A program made the position numbers and the translations under genes. A stretch of 64,000 nt of DNA from JBCBEX01 sp038528235 (GTDB taxonomy: Bacteria > Bacteroidota > Rhodothermia > Rhodothermales > Rubricoccaceae): assembly GCA_038528235.1 (NCBI GenBank), contig JBCBEX010000005.1, forward strand, positions 39,547-103,546, in the 5' to 3' direction. Shown piece after piece: positions 41,502-50,868 of the stretch. Below the pieces are notes generated by a model. That model made no database searches, was not told where the DNA came from, and was given only the letters and a program-made list of their open reading frames with translations. How positions within the stretch are numbered: the first letter of the stretch is position 1; each line of letters opens with the position of its first letter.

Positions 41502-43232
41502 TCAGGCGGGCGTTTCACTCGCCACCGGAAGCAGCAGGCGGAAGCGGGCGCCGTCGCCGGGGGCGCTGTGGAGGTCGATGCGGCCGCCGTGCGCCTCGGC
41601 GATGCGGGCGACGAGCGCGAGGCCGAGGCCCGTGCCCTTCGTCTCGTGGACGAGGTCGTCGCGGGCGTCATCGCCCACGCGGAAGAACGGCTCGAAGACC
41701 TGGCGCTGGTGCGTAGCGGCGATGCCGGGGCCTTCGTCCTCGACCTCCACGTAGGCCTGCGCCTTCCGGGTACCGTTGCGGTGGATGCCCGTGCGGATAG
41801 CGACGCGGCGCGCGTCGGGGTGCGGCCGAGAGTATTTCAACGCGTTATCCACAAGGTTGACAAGGGCTTCGGTCAGCGCCTCGGCGTCGGCTTCCACGGT
41901 GGGCAGGTTGTTGACAAAGTTCGTTTCGATGGTGAAGCCGTCGCGCTCGGCGGGCAGCGCGAACCGCGCCACCACGTCGCGGGCGAGGCCGTTGAGGTCC
42001 GTCGGCGCGAGGTCGAAGCGCTCGCGGCCCGCCTCGATGCGGGAGAAGTTGAGCAGCGTGTCGATGAGGCGGCTCAGCCGCTCGCTCTCGCGGGCGATCA
42101 CGCCGAGGTACTCCGGCCGCCGCCTGTCCGGCACGCGGCCCGCTTCGAGCGTCTCGGCATACATCCGGATGAGCGCCAGCGGCGTGCGCAGCTCGTGCGA
42201 CACGTTCGACACCAGCCGGGCACGCACGCGGGCAAGTTCGATCTCCTGCTCGACGCTCCGGTAGGCAAACACGGCCGCGCCGAGCAGTAGCACGCCGAGC
42301 AGCCCGATCACGATGAGGTTGCGCCGGAACCGCCGCTGCAGCGAGTCGCCGATGCTCTCGCCGGGCACGCCGATGCCGAGCGTGTGCGCCGGGAGGATCC
42401 ACAGCGCCTTCCGGGCGAGGTCGGGGACGGCGCTCGCGTCGGTCTCGGTGGCTGGGGGCGCGTCGGGGCGCGGGTCGGGCGCCGCCTCCGTGCGGTAGAC
42501 AACGGCGCCGCTGGTGTCGGCCACGCTGAGCGCGAACGCACCGCGGCTCACCGTAGCCATCTTGCGGCCGAGTACCTCTTGGATGAACGTCGGCACGTCG
42601 AGGACGAACCCGGCGATGTGGGGGGGCGCGCCCCAGGCCGCCGCCTCGTCCGTGGCCGCGCCGTCGAGCGGCGTGTCGGTGACGAAGGTGAGCGCGATGC
42701 GGTCCATCCGTGCCGTGCCCGCGTCCGTCCAGAGCGTCTGCGGCGCGAGTTGCCGGTAGCCGACGCGGTAGCGCCCGAGGAGTTGGCGCACGAAGGCGGC
42801 ATCCAGCGGCGGCGGCGGGGCCACGGCCGTGTCGCTCTCGACCACCGAGAGGGTGCGCCGCAGCGTCGTGTCCGCGACAAACGCACCAACGATGGCGTTC
42901 TCCCGGGCGAGCGCGCTGTCGAGCGCGGCCTGGATCGGCTGGCCGTCGCGGCGCGCCTGCTGGAACCCGTCCGCGAGGTCGCGCGCCCAGCCGTCGGTGT
43001 TGTCGAAGGCATACTGGTTCACCGAGAACAGCAGCGCGTCGAGCTGCTGCGTGTAGATCGACTCCAGGAGCTCCTCGTTGGCGCTGAGCGCGTTGGCCTC
43101 ATAGGCCACGTAGCCGAGCGTCGGCACGAGCACCAGCGCCAGCAGGATCAGCCCGATGCGGTGATGCGCACGCACGCTTCCGAGGGACGAACAACGAGGG
43201 GAGAAGGACGAACGGGCCGCATTTCGGCGCAC
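41502..43232 (-). CDS. Membrane sensor histidine kinase
   Basis: 576 residues if started at the ATG at 43232; a GTG at 43175 is an equally good start, nearer the first membrane helix (IGLILLALVLVPTLGYVAYEA). A periplasmic sensor region (about 45-305) with no recognised domain lies between it and a second helix (LIVIGLLGVLLLGAAVFAY). A HisKA dimerisation domain follows with His346 in VSNVSHELRTPLALIRMYAETL, then a HATPase domain with N-box NLVDNALKYS, G1 EDEGPGI and G2 GTGLGLALV. It forms a two-component pair with the downstream OmpR-type regulator. The signal is unknown; an interspersed repeat separates the two genes. Confidence 0.92.
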   Translation of the reverse strand: MRRNAARSSFSPRCSSLGSVRAHHRIGLILLALVLVPTLGYVAYEANALSANEELLESIYTQQLDALLFSVNQYAFDNTDGWARDLADGFQQARRDGQPIQAALDSALARENAIVGAFVADTTLRRTLSVVESDTAVAPPPPLDAAFVRQLLGRYRVGYRQLAPQTLWTDAGTARMDRIALTFVTDTPLDGAATDEAAAWGAPPHIAGFVLDVPTFIQEVLGRKMATVSRGAFALSVADTSGAVVYRTEAAPDPRPDAPPATETDASAVPDLARKALWILPAHTLGIGVPGESIGDSLQRRFRRNLIVIGLLGVLLLGAAVFAYRSVEQEIELARVRARLVSNVSHELRTPLALIRMYAETLEAGRVPDRRRPEYLGVIARESERLSRLIDTLLNFSRIEAGRERFDLAPTDLNGLARDVVARFALPAERDGFTIETNFVNNLPTVEADAEALTEALVNLVDNALKYSRPHPDARRVAIRTGIHRNGTRKAQAYVEVEDEGPGIAATHQRQVFEPFFRVGDDARDDLVHETKGTGLGLALVARIAEAHGGRIDLHSAPGDGARFRLLLPVASETPA

Positions 43233-43399
43233 CCTGAATGCAACGTGGCAGTATACGCGGCGCTAGCTTTCAGGGTGTCACCGCCCGTCACGGCGGGCGT
43301 CAACGTTTGTCAATGGCGCGGGCAGCGGTGTCGCAGTGTCACCGTGTTGAAACCTGCCCTCCTCCTCGGCCCGCACACACCCATACTCCACGCTCCCCC

Positions 43400-43678
43400 A
43401 TGTCTCCGCTCCTGCGTCGCCTGCTTCTCTTCAGCCTCGTCCTCACGTTCGGGTCGCTGGCGCTGATGATCGTGGACCTGACGCTCGGCGTGCAGGTGCC
43501 GGTGGTCCGGCGCTATCTGCCCTATGGCCTGGCGCTCGGCATGATCGTGATGCTCACCGTCTACGTCGGCCACTTCGGCAAGCCCGCCGACCCCCGCAAG
43601 CGCGGCGAGGCCGCCGAGGACGATGCGACCCAGGACGAGGACGGGGCGACACCCGACGACGCGACCCGAGACGCATGA
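43400..43678 (+). CDS. Small two-helix membrane protein upstream of the CASTOR-like channel
   Basis: I choose the ATG at 43400 (MSPLLRRLLLFSLVLTFGS); a longer frame from 43238 lacks protein character. The 92-residue protein has two transmembrane helices (about 5-28 and 40-60) and an acidic, disordered C-terminal tail (AEDDATQDEDGATPDDATRDA). I recognise no family. The channel gene starts 57 bp downstream on the same strand, so it may be an accessory subunit. Confidence 0.65.
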   Translation: MSPLLRRLLLFSLVLTFGSLALMIVDLTLGVQVPVVRRYLPYGLALGMIVMLTVYVGHFGKPADPRKRGEAAEDDATQDEDGATPDDATRDA

Positions 43679-43735
43679 TGAGGGCGAAACCCCAGCGGAC
43701 TTCTCACTTCCCACTTCGCCCTTCTGACCTTTCCC

Positions 43736-45715
43736 ATGCGCCTCGCTGACCGCGTCCGCTACCTGATGGAGCGCCTACTCGTGCGCGGCGTGCCCTACCG
43801 GCTGCTGCTGGTGGCAGGCATCCTCGTTGGGATCGCCGTGGGCGGCGGCGTGCTCGCGTTCGCCATCGGCGCGTTCGACTCGCTCGGCGAGGCCGTCTGG
43901 TGGGCGTTCCTCCACCTCTCCGACCCCGGCTACCTCGGCGACGACGAGGGGGCGGCCCTCCGCACCATCGCGACCGTGGTGACGCTGCTGGGCTACGTGT
44001 TCTTCGTGGGCGCCCTCGTGGCCGTGATGACGCAGTGGCTCAACGAGACGATCCGCGACCTGGAGCGCGGCCTCACGCCCATCGCCGACGAGGACCACCT
44101 GCTCGTGCTCGGCTGGACGAGCCGCACGCCGGTGATCGTCGAGGAGTTGCTGCGCGCCGAGGAGCGGGTGAAGCGGTTCCTCGCCCGCCGCGGCGCACGG
44201 CGCTTCCGCATCGTGGTGCTGGCCGAGCAGGTCGACATGGGGCTGCTCGACACGCTGCGAACGCGCGCAGGCGAGCACTGGGACGAGCACCGGGTCATCC
44301 TGCGCGCGGGGTCGGCGCTGGTCTACGATCACCTCGAACGCGCCGCCTTCCGCCGGGCCTCGGCGGTCATCCTGCCGGGCGCTGCCTACCCCAATGCCTC
44401 GGACGACGACACCGACGAGCGCATCGTGAAGACGCTCGCGCTGATCGGGCACTACCTCCATGCCGCACCCGACCGCGCGGAACCGCCGGCGCTCATCGCC
44501 GAGGTGTTCGACAAGCGCAGCCTTGGCCTCGCCGCCCGCGTCTACACCGGCGACCGCCGGATGGTCGTCAGCGACGCCGTGAGCGGGCAACTCGTGGCCC
44601 AGGCCCTCCTGCAGCCTGGCCTCGCGCAGGTGTTCACGGAGCTGCTCACGTTCGGGGCCACGAGCGAGGTCTACATCGTCGAGCACGCCGAGGCCGTGGG
44701 GATGCGGTTCGGCGAGGTGCAGGCGCGCTTCCCGAAGGCCGCCGTGCTGGGCCTCGTGCGCCCCAATGCAGCGACGGCAAACGCAGCGACAGCAGCGGAG
44801 GGGTTCACGCCGCTGCTCGCACCGCCCACTGAGACACGTGTGGAGCCCGGCGACCGGATCGCCGTGGTGGCGGCGCAGTTGAGCCACACCGACCTCGCTG
44901 CCACCCCGCCTACCCCTGCAACGATGCCGCCGGCCCGCCCCAAGGGCGCAACGCGGGCAGCGCTCCCCGTCGAGCGCCGCGTACTGATGCTCGGGTGGAG
45001 CCACCGCGCCCCCGCCATCCTCGAAGCGCTCGCCGCGATGCCGTCTGCCTCAATCCGGGTAGACGTGGTCGCACCCAACTCCGTCGAGGACCGCGAGCGC
45101 TCCGTCATACGGTCCGGCTACGACCTCTCCGGCCTCGACCTCCGCTACCTACACGGCGATCCGACCGTGGCCGCCGACCTCGCCCCGCTCGACCTCGGCG
45201 CCTACACCAACGTGCTCCTCGTCGCGACCACCCAGGCCTCGGGTGCGACCTCAGACGCGCGCACGATCTACGCCTACGTCCTCCTCCGCGACCTCCTCGA
45301 CGAGGCCGGGCTGACCGGCGACGCCGCGCCCGCCGTGCTCATCGAGCTGACCGACGAGGACAACGCCGTGCTCTACGACGACGACCCCGCAGAGATCATC
45401 CTAAGCCCGCTGATGGTGAGCCACATGCTCGCGCACGTCGCGCTCCGACGGGAACTACTGCCTGTCTACGAAGCGCTCTTCCAGGCGGGCGGGCCGCAGC
45501 TTCGCTTCCGCCCCGCGTCGCGCTATGGCCTGACCAGGCGACCCCTCGGCGTGGACGCGCTCCGGCACGCCGCTGCCCAACGCGGCGAGGTGTTCCTCGG
45601 CGTACGCCTCCATGCCGAGCGCAATCGCCGGAGCGGCGTCCGGCTGCACCCGCCGCGCTCGTTCTCGGCTACGCTCACAGCCGACGACGACCTGCTGGTG
45701 CTGGTGAATGAGTGA
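43736..45715 (+). CDS. CASTOR/POLLUX-type ion channel with two RCK domains
   Basis: A 659-residue protein. N-terminal membrane region: a first helix (about 20-45, LLLVAGILVGIAVGGGVLAFAIG), a re-entrant pore segment (AVWWAFLHLSDPGYLGDDEG) and an inner helix (TIATVVTLLGYVFFVGALVAVMTQWL). Two large cytoplasmic RCK/TrkA-like domains follow, the first from about 120 (HLLVLGWTSRTPVIVEELLRAE), the second from about 415 (VLMLGWSHRAPAILEALAAM). The layout matches the plant CASTOR/POLLUX (SYM8) channel family, whose bacterial members are uncharacterised cation channels, probably Ca2+-gated. The GW(T/S)xRxP motif in both RCKs is a family hallmark as I recall it. Confidence 0.85.
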   Translation: MRLADRVRYLMERLLVRGVPYRLLLVAGILVGIAVGGGVLAFAIGAFDSLGEAVWWAFLHLSDPGYLGDDEGAALRTIATVVTLLGYVFFVGALVAVMTQWLNETIRDLERGLTPIADEDHLLVLGWTSRTPVIVEELLRAEERVKRFLARRGARRFRIVVLAEQVDMGLLDTLRTRAGEHWDEHRVILRAGSALVYDHLERAAFRRASAVILPGAAYPNASDDDTDERIVKTLALIGHYLHAAPDRAEPPALIAEVFDKRSLGLAARVYTGDRRMVVSDAVSGQLVAQALLQPGLAQVFTELLTFGATSEVYIVEHAEAVGMRFGEVQARFPKAAVLGLVRPNAATANAATAAEGFTPLLAPPTETRVEPGDRIAVVAAQLSHTDLAATPPTPATMPPARPKGATRAALPVERRVLMLGWSHRAPAILEALAAMPSASIRVDVVAPNSVEDRERSVIRSGYDLSGLDLRYLHGDPTVAADLAPLDLGAYTNVLLVATTQASGATSDARTIYAYVLLRDLLDEAGLTGDAAPAVLIELTDEDNAVLYDDDPAEIILSPLMVSHMLAHVALRRELLPVYEALFQAGGPQLRFRPASRYGLTRRPLGVDALRHAAAQRGEVFLGVRLHAERNRRSGVRLHPPRSFSATLTADDDLLVLVNE

Positions 45716-45821
45716 GGCGGTGGAGCGGTGAGGCGGTGGAGCGGGCTTCGGAGTCCAGCCATTTGACTTGGGCTACCTTCTCTTCCCCGTCGCTCCGTTC
45801 TCACGTTTTCCACCTCGTCCT

Positions 45822-46637
45822 GTGTCTGACCTCGCCGCTGCCGTTGCCGCCGTCCGTGCCCACACCGACGCGACGCCGTCGATGGCGCTCGTGCTTGGGT
45901 CGGGCTTGGGTGCGCTCGCTGAGAGCGCGGAGAACGCCACGGTGATCCCGACGACCGAGATCCCCGGCTACCCGCACTCGACGGTGAAGGGCCACGCGGG
46001 GCGGCTCGTCTTTGGGACGCTCGAAGGGCAGTCCGTGCTCTTCGTACAGGGGCGCGTCCACGCCTACGAGGGGCACCCGGCCTCGACGCTCGCCTTCCCG
46101 GTGCGGCTCGCGCATGCGCTCGGCGCGCGCGACCTCGTGCTCACCAACGCAGCGGGCGGCATCGACCCGCGCTTCGTGCCGGGGACGCTCATGCTCATCA
46201 CGGACCACATCAACCTCGCCTTCTCCAGTCCGATGGCAGGGCCGGTCCGCGAGGGCGAACCGCGCTGGCCCGACCTCGTGGAGCCGTTCGACGCTACATG
46301 GACAGACCGCGCCGAGGCGCTCGCGCTCCAGCAGGGGCTCGCCGTGCGGCGGGGCGTCTACCTCTGGACGCTCGGCCCGAGCTACGAGACGCCCGCCGAG
46401 ATCCGCGCCTTCCGCCACCTCGGCGCCGACGCCGTCGGCATGAGCACCGTCCCCGAAGCCATCCAGGCCGCGGCCCTCGGCATGCGCACCCTCGGCATCT
46501 CGACGATCACGAACCTGGCTGCCGGGCTGCATGCGACGCCGCTCAACCACGAGGAGGTAATGGAGGTAGGCCGCCAGGTCCGGGCCCGGCTGACCGCCTG
46601 GCTGCGCGCCATCGTGCGGGACGCAGGCACCGCCTAG
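45822..46637 (+). CDS. punA: Purine nucleoside phosphorylase (trimeric type)
   Basis: I choose the GTG at 45822 (VSDLAAAVAAVRAHTDATP); the longer frame begins at a TTG and has no family sequence. The 271-residue enzyme converts purine nucleosides and phosphate to base and pentose-1-phosphate for salvage. Motifs in order: LVLGSGLG (phosphate site), KGHAGRLVFG, VQGRVHAYEGH, LTNAAGGID, FSSPMAGP, LGPSYETPAEIRAF (base-binding Glu), GMSTVPEAIQA and ISTITNLAAGL with the Asn that selects purines. Length and motifs fit the trimeric (PunA/human-type) class rather than hexameric DeoD. Confidence 0.92.
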   Translation: MSDLAAAVAAVRAHTDATPSMALVLGSGLGALAESAENATVIPTTEIPGYPHSTVKGHAGRLVFGTLEGQSVLFVQGRVHAYEGHPASTLAFPVRLAHALGARDLVLTNAAGGIDPRFVPGTLMLITDHINLAFSSPMAGPVREGEPRWPDLVEPFDATWTDRAEALALQQGLAVRRGVYLWTLGPSYETPAEIRAFRHLGADAVGMSTVPEAIQAAALGMRTLGISTITNLAAGLHATPLNHEEVMEVGRQVRARLTAWLRAIVRDAGTA

Positions 46638-46862
46638 ACCGGGCGTTTCTCCCGATCGTGCGCCGGAGTGCCTCGCCTCGGTGACGAAAGAGACGAGTGA
46701 CCCCAGAAGGGATAGCTCTCGCCAGCAACCAATGTTATCTTAGTGTTACCAACCATCCCCAATCGGCCTGCGTTCTCACGAAACGGGCGCGGTCTTTGTC
46801 AAGTAGACATGAAGACACTGATCGTTGGGCGGTAGCGTCGACGCGCGAGGCCGCCCTCAGCT

Positions 46863-48680
46863 ATGAGGTTCGCCATGACCACCCTGGCTCGCGTAACCGT
46901 ACTCGACCTCGTCGGCGCCTGGCTGCCGATGGCGCTCCTGAGCGTCCTGCTTCTAGGCGCGACGGTCCCCGAAGTGCTCGCACAGGATCGCCGCGTGCAC
47001 GACGTGCGCTCGCCCGACGTGCAGTCGCCTGAAGACTCGGACGACACGCGGGCCACACCCCGGGCGGCGCCCCTGCTATTCATGTCGGCCTCGCAGCCCG
47101 TCGTCCAGTGGCGCTCGCCGTTTACCGTGACGGCCGACCTGCTCACGACTGCGTCCACGGAGGCCGAGCGCGTAGCCTGGGAGGACGCCTTCGTCGCGCT
47201 GAACCCGTTCGATGCGCCCTGGGAGGTCCTCCGCGTCGACGAGGTAGAAACCCGGACGACCGAGGTCGGCACCTATGCAGTGCTCGAACTGCGGCGGTCG
47301 TTCACGGTCCGGCTCACCGCAACGGGCCCGGCTGCCACGTCCGAACCTGTGCTGAGCGTGGGCTCTCGCCAGGCGACGGCCCCGCCCGTCTCCGTGACCG
47401 CCTACGCGCTTGACCAGGCGATCTACACGGCGCGCCAGCAGGTGCTCCCGCTCGTCGCCTCCAACCGGGCCGACGACGTGCAGCGCATCGGGTCCGGCTT
47501 TCTCATCGCGCCGGATGCGCTCGTCACCGCCTACCACGTCGTCGTCGGTATGAACCGGGTACGTGCCACCCTGCCCAATGGCAAGACCGTGACGACACGC
47601 CGCGTGTGGGTGCTCGACCCCGCCCGCGACATCGCCATCCTGCACGTCGATCCCGAGCGCATGGCGCGTGCGGGCGTCGTGCCGCTGCCGCTGAGCGACG
47701 CTGCTGAGCACCGCGGCGTCGCACCGGACGGTACCCAGCTCGGGGGCATCACGCTCACGGCTGGCTGGCCCAGCGGTCAGCAGAGCATCACCGAGGCGCG
47801 GCGCTACGCCGACCTGCACATTGGGCACCGCCTCCTCGTAAGTGCCAATGCCGTCGGCCCCGGCGACAGTGGCGGGCCGCTCCTCGACACACAGGGGGGC
47901 GTGCTAGGCGTCGTGGTCTCGGGGCGCAACACGCGGGGCGAGACGGACCTGCTCCGGGAAGACCTGTGCATGGCGACGGACCTCCAGCCAGCTCTCGCCA
48001 CGCTGGCGCACCGCGAGGCGCCGCAGCCCTTGCGGGCCCGCCTCTCCATGCTGGAGGCCGCGGCGCCACACGCGCAGCTACTGCGGGCCGTCGCCGACCT
48101 TCGGACGATGCGCAGCCAGCGGACGCGCTCGTCGTCGCGGCCGCGCCCACACCTCGCCGACCTCCTCGACGCGGCCGCGCACGCGCCAAGCGACCCGGCG
48201 CTGCTCTTTCTGGTCGGTACCACGCTGGAGGGCATCGGCGACCGGGCCGCCGCGGCTCAGGCGTATGCCCAGGCGCTGGAACACGCGGATGGGTTTTTCC
48301 CAGCGGCCTATGCGCTGGGCCACCACCACCTCCGGCGCGGTGAATTCGCCGAGGCGGCGGCGCGTTTTGAGCACACCGCAGAACACACGGCCTACCAGCA
48401 CCTAGCTGCCTTGGGCCTCGCCCGCACCTATACCAAGCGCTATGCCTACCGCGCCGCCATCGGAGCGCTGCGCAAGGCACTTCAGGCCGACCCTACCTAC
48501 GCGCCTGCGCTCTACCTGCTGGCCTATAGCCACCTCGGCCTGGGCGACGAAGCCACAGCGCGGATGCTGCACGTCCGCCTCCAGCGCCTCGACGCTCGCT
48601 GGGCCGAGCGTACCGCCCTCCACCTACGCGCAGAACCCCTGCGCCCGATTGCGCTCACCGACGTAGCGGCTGCCCCCTAG
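46863..48680 (+). CDS. Secreted trypsin-like serine protease with C-terminal TPR repeats
   Basis: A 605-residue protein with a signal peptide (LPMALLSVLLLGATVPEVLA; alternative start ATG at residue 5). A beta-rich region (about 70-180) precedes a chymotrypsin-fold protease domain (about 190-395) with a complete triad: His225 (VTAYHVV), Asp256 (PARDIAIL), Ser336 (PGDSGGPL). A basic linker leads to a TPR solenoid (about 430-590; LLFLVGTTLEGIGDRAAAAQAYAQAL, AAYALGHHHLRRGEFAEAAARFE). It likely works in the periplasm, with the TPRs recruiting substrates. No PDZ domain is seen, so it is not a standard HtrA. Confidence 0.88.
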   Translation: MRFAMTTLARVTVLDLVGAWLPMALLSVLLLGATVPEVLAQDRRVHDVRSPDVQSPEDSDDTRATPRAAPLLFMSASQPVVQWRSPFTVTADLLTTASTEAERVAWEDAFVALNPFDAPWEVLRVDEVETRTTEVGTYAVLELRRSFTVRLTATGPAATSEPVLSVGSRQATAPPVSVTAYALDQAIYTARQQVLPLVASNRADDVQRIGSGFLIAPDALVTAYHVVVGMNRVRATLPNGKTVTTRRVWVLDPARDIAILHVDPERMARAGVVPLPLSDAAEHRGVAPDGTQLGGITLTAGWPSGQQSITEARRYADLHIGHRLLVSANAVGPGDSGGPLLDTQGGVLGVVVSGRNTRGETDLLREDLCMATDLQPALATLAHREAPQPLRARLSMLEAAAPHAQLLRAVADLRTMRSQRTRSSSRPRPHLADLLDAAAHAPSDPALLFLVGTTLEGIGDRAAAAQAYAQALEHADGFFPAAYALGHHHLRRGEFAEAAARFEHTAEHTAYQHLAALGLARTYTKRYAYRAAIGALRKALQADPTYAPALYLLAYSHLGLGDEATARMLHVRLQRLDARWAERTALHLRAEPLRPIALTDVAAAP

Positions 48681-48901
48681 CTACTGCACATACGTTCTTG
48701 CAACGTCCTCAAACGTCAAGCACAAGACATCCATAAGTCTTCCGGAAGGAAAGACATATGTTCTAGTGTGCACATCTAGTCTTACAACCTTGTAGGACTG
48801 TTTCTTACATAGGTGGTTGCTTTAGGACGGACCTAGGCCGATATTCGCGGCCCCACGGGTACCATCGGGTCCCGTCCTATCCTACAGCCGCTCTTCATCC
48901 C
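48681..48901. promoter_or_regulatory. AT-rich upstream region of the PUR-family gene
   Basis: 221 bp clearly richer in AT than its surroundings, with a short palindrome around GTCTTCCGGAAGGAAAGAC (48738-48756). It separates the protease gene from the PUR-family gene and is the most promoter-like tract in this part. Exact elements cannot be assigned. Confidence 0.4.
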
Positions 48902-49240
48902 ATGGAACCCAACGAGCACCGTCGCGCACCCCGCCGCGACGACCGCGACGAGGTCTACTCGGTCCGTGTGCCTGCAGGCAAGCGCACCTACTTCTTCGAC
49001 GTGAAGGCCACCCGGTCCGGCGAGGATTTCTTCCTCAACATCACCGAGAGCAAGCGACGCGGTGACGGTGAGGGCTACCAGAAGCACAAGTTGTTTCTCT
49101 ACAAAGAGGACTTTGGCAAGTTCGTGCTGGCCCTGCATGAAGCCATGGCCTACGTCCGGGACGAGCTCCTGCCCGACTACGAGTTCGAGGACCTTCCGGA
49201 ACTCGAGCTCCCTGAGGATTCTTACTGGGACGACGAGTAG
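48902..49240 (+). CDS. PUR-family (DUF3276) single-stranded nucleic-acid-binding protein
   Basis: A 112-residue protein with one PUR repeat: DEVYSVRVPAGKRTYFFDVKATRSGEDFFLNITESKR, then KHKLFLYKEDFGKFVLALHEAMAYV. The basic beta-sheet surface and helix are typical of Bacteroidota and Borrelia PUR-alpha-like proteins, which dimerise and bind single-stranded DNA or RNA. An acidic C-terminal tail (EFEDLPELELPEDSYWDDE) may compete with nucleic acid. It is soluble and cytoplasmic. DUF3276 is largely restricted to Bacteroidota-related phyla and supports the taxonomic call. Confidence 0.9.
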   Translation: MEPNEHRRAPRRDDRDEVYSVRVPAGKRTYFFDVKATRSGEDFFLNITESKRRGDGEGYQKHKLFLYKEDFGKFVLALHEAMAYVRDELLPDYEFEDLPELELPEDSYWDDE

Positions 49241-49355
49241 GGCCCGGCGGGCAGGCGGCCCCGGCTGCCTATGAGTTTTCCAGGAGGGCGGACCCAAGCA
49301 GTCGGCATCGCGTAACGTTGCCCCTTTTCCCGACTGCGTCGTCCGTCTCCTCCTC

Positions 49356-50717
49356 ATGTCCGTCGCCACGTATCTGCTTCCGGTTGTTCGCTTCGCCCGT
49401 GGCATGGCCGACTCTGCTGAAGCACTGCCGGCACCGCTCCCGCGCATTCTCGCCCGGACGGCCGCCTTCTCCGACGAGGTGACGCAGGCAGCCCGCGACC
49501 TCGTTGCCGACGTGCAGGCCCGGGGCGACGCCGCGCTCCGCGGCGCCACAGCCCGCTTCGACGGCGTCGAGGTAGACTGCCTCCGCGCTCCAGCCGACGC
49601 CCTGCGCGCAGCCTACGAAGGCCTCGACCAAGACCTCCGCGACGCGCTGCACCAGGCAGCCGACAACATCCGGCGCTTCCACGAGCGGCAGCAGCGCACG
49701 GCTTGGTTCACCGAGGACGGCGACGGCGTCGTGCTCGGTCAGCGCTACGTGCCCGTAGACCGCGCTGGCCTGTATGCCCCCGGCGGCACCGCAGCCTACC
49801 CGTCGAGTGTGTTCATGAATGCGATCCCGGCGCAGGTGGCGGGTGTCCGCGAGGTGCACCTCGTCAGCCCGCCCGGCGCCGACGGGCTCCCCCATCCCCT
49901 TGTGCGCGCGGCGGCTCACCTACTCGGCATTGAACACGTCTACGCGGTAGGCGGTGCGCAGGCCATCGGCGCGCTTGCCTACGGCACCGAGACCATCCCG
50001 GCAGTAGACGTGATTGTGGGCCCTGGCAACGCCTATGTGGCCGCGGCCAAGCGCGAGGTCTTCGGCCAGGTTGCCATCGACAGCCTCGCGGGGCCGAGTG
50101 AGATCGTCGTCCTGGCCGACGCCAGCGCCGACGCCCGCTACGTTGCAGCGGACCTCCTCTCGCAGGCCGAGCACGACGTCCGCGCCTCGGCGATCCTTGT
50201 CACCACCAGCGCCGCCCTCGCCGAAGCCGTGCAGGATGCGATCGAGGAGATGGTGCCCACCCTCAGCCGCCGGTCCATCCTCGAAGCTGCCCTCACGGAC
50301 TACAGCGCAGCGGTCGTCTGCGAGACGATGGACGACGCCGTCGCGCTTGTGAACCATCTGGCCCCGGAGCACCTGGAGATCATCACGCACGACCCCTGGT
50401 CGGTGATGGGGCGCATCCGGCATGCAGGCGCCGTCTTCCTCGGGCCGTATAGTTCCGAGCCTGTTGGAGACTACTTCGCAGGTCCCAACCACGTGCTCCC
50501 GACCGGCGGCACGGTGCGCCATGCCTCGGCGCTCGGCGTGGATACGTTCCTGCGCCGCCAGTCGGTGATCGCCTACACGCGGGAGCGTTTGGTCCAGAGC
50601 GGGCCCGCCATCGTCCGCCTCGCCAACGCCGAGGGCCTCGACGCCCACGCACGCGCCATCCAGGAACGCCTCGATGCCCTCAACGGGGGGTCTGACAACG
50701 GCGCCGACCCAACCTAG
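49356..50717 (+). CDS. hisD: Histidinol dehydrogenase
   Basis: A 453-residue enzyme performing the last two steps of histidine synthesis (L-histidinol to L-histidine, two NAD+, zinc). Diagnostic blocks: RYVPVDRAGLYAPGGTAAYPSSVFMNAIPA, GGAQAIGALAYGTETIPAVDVIVGPGNAYVAAAKREVFG, IDSLAGPSEIVVLAD, LSQAEHDVRASAILVT (zinc ligands), NHLAPEHLEI (catalytic Glu-His) and GPNHVLPTGGTVRHASALGVDTF. About 20 extra N-terminal residues could mean the true start is the internal ATG at residue 17. hisC follows after 151 bp on the same strand, so the two form a his gene pair; other his genes are not in the window. Confidence 0.95.
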   Translation: MSVATYLLPVVRFARGMADSAEALPAPLPRILARTAAFSDEVTQAARDLVADVQARGDAALRGATARFDGVEVDCLRAPADALRAAYEGLDQDLRDALHQAADNIRRFHERQQRTAWFTEDGDGVVLGQRYVPVDRAGLYAPGGTAAYPSSVFMNAIPAQVAGVREVHLVSPPGADGLPHPLVRAAAHLLGIEHVYAVGGAQAIGALAYGTETIPAVDVIVGPGNAYVAAAKREVFGQVAIDSLAGPSEIVVLADASADARYVAADLLSQAEHDVRASAILVTTSAALAEAVQDAIEEMVPTLSRRSILEAALTDYSAAVVCETMDDAVALVNHLAPEHLEIITHDPWSVMGRIRHAGAVFLGPYSSEPVGDYFAGPNHVLPTGGTVRHASALGVDTFLRRQSVIAYTRERLVQSGPAIVRLANAEGLDAHARAIQERLDALNGGSDNGADPT

Positions 50718-50868
50718 CCTATCGCGGCAGTTCCGGCACGATGGCTACGCTTCATCGGCGTGTCCTCGGACCTCGAACCGCTTTCTCATTCACCTAAACC
50801 CTGCTGCTCGTTGTCGGCGATGTCCCTTACGGGGCGCACACGTACGCGCAGCGCTCCTCGCTGACCGC

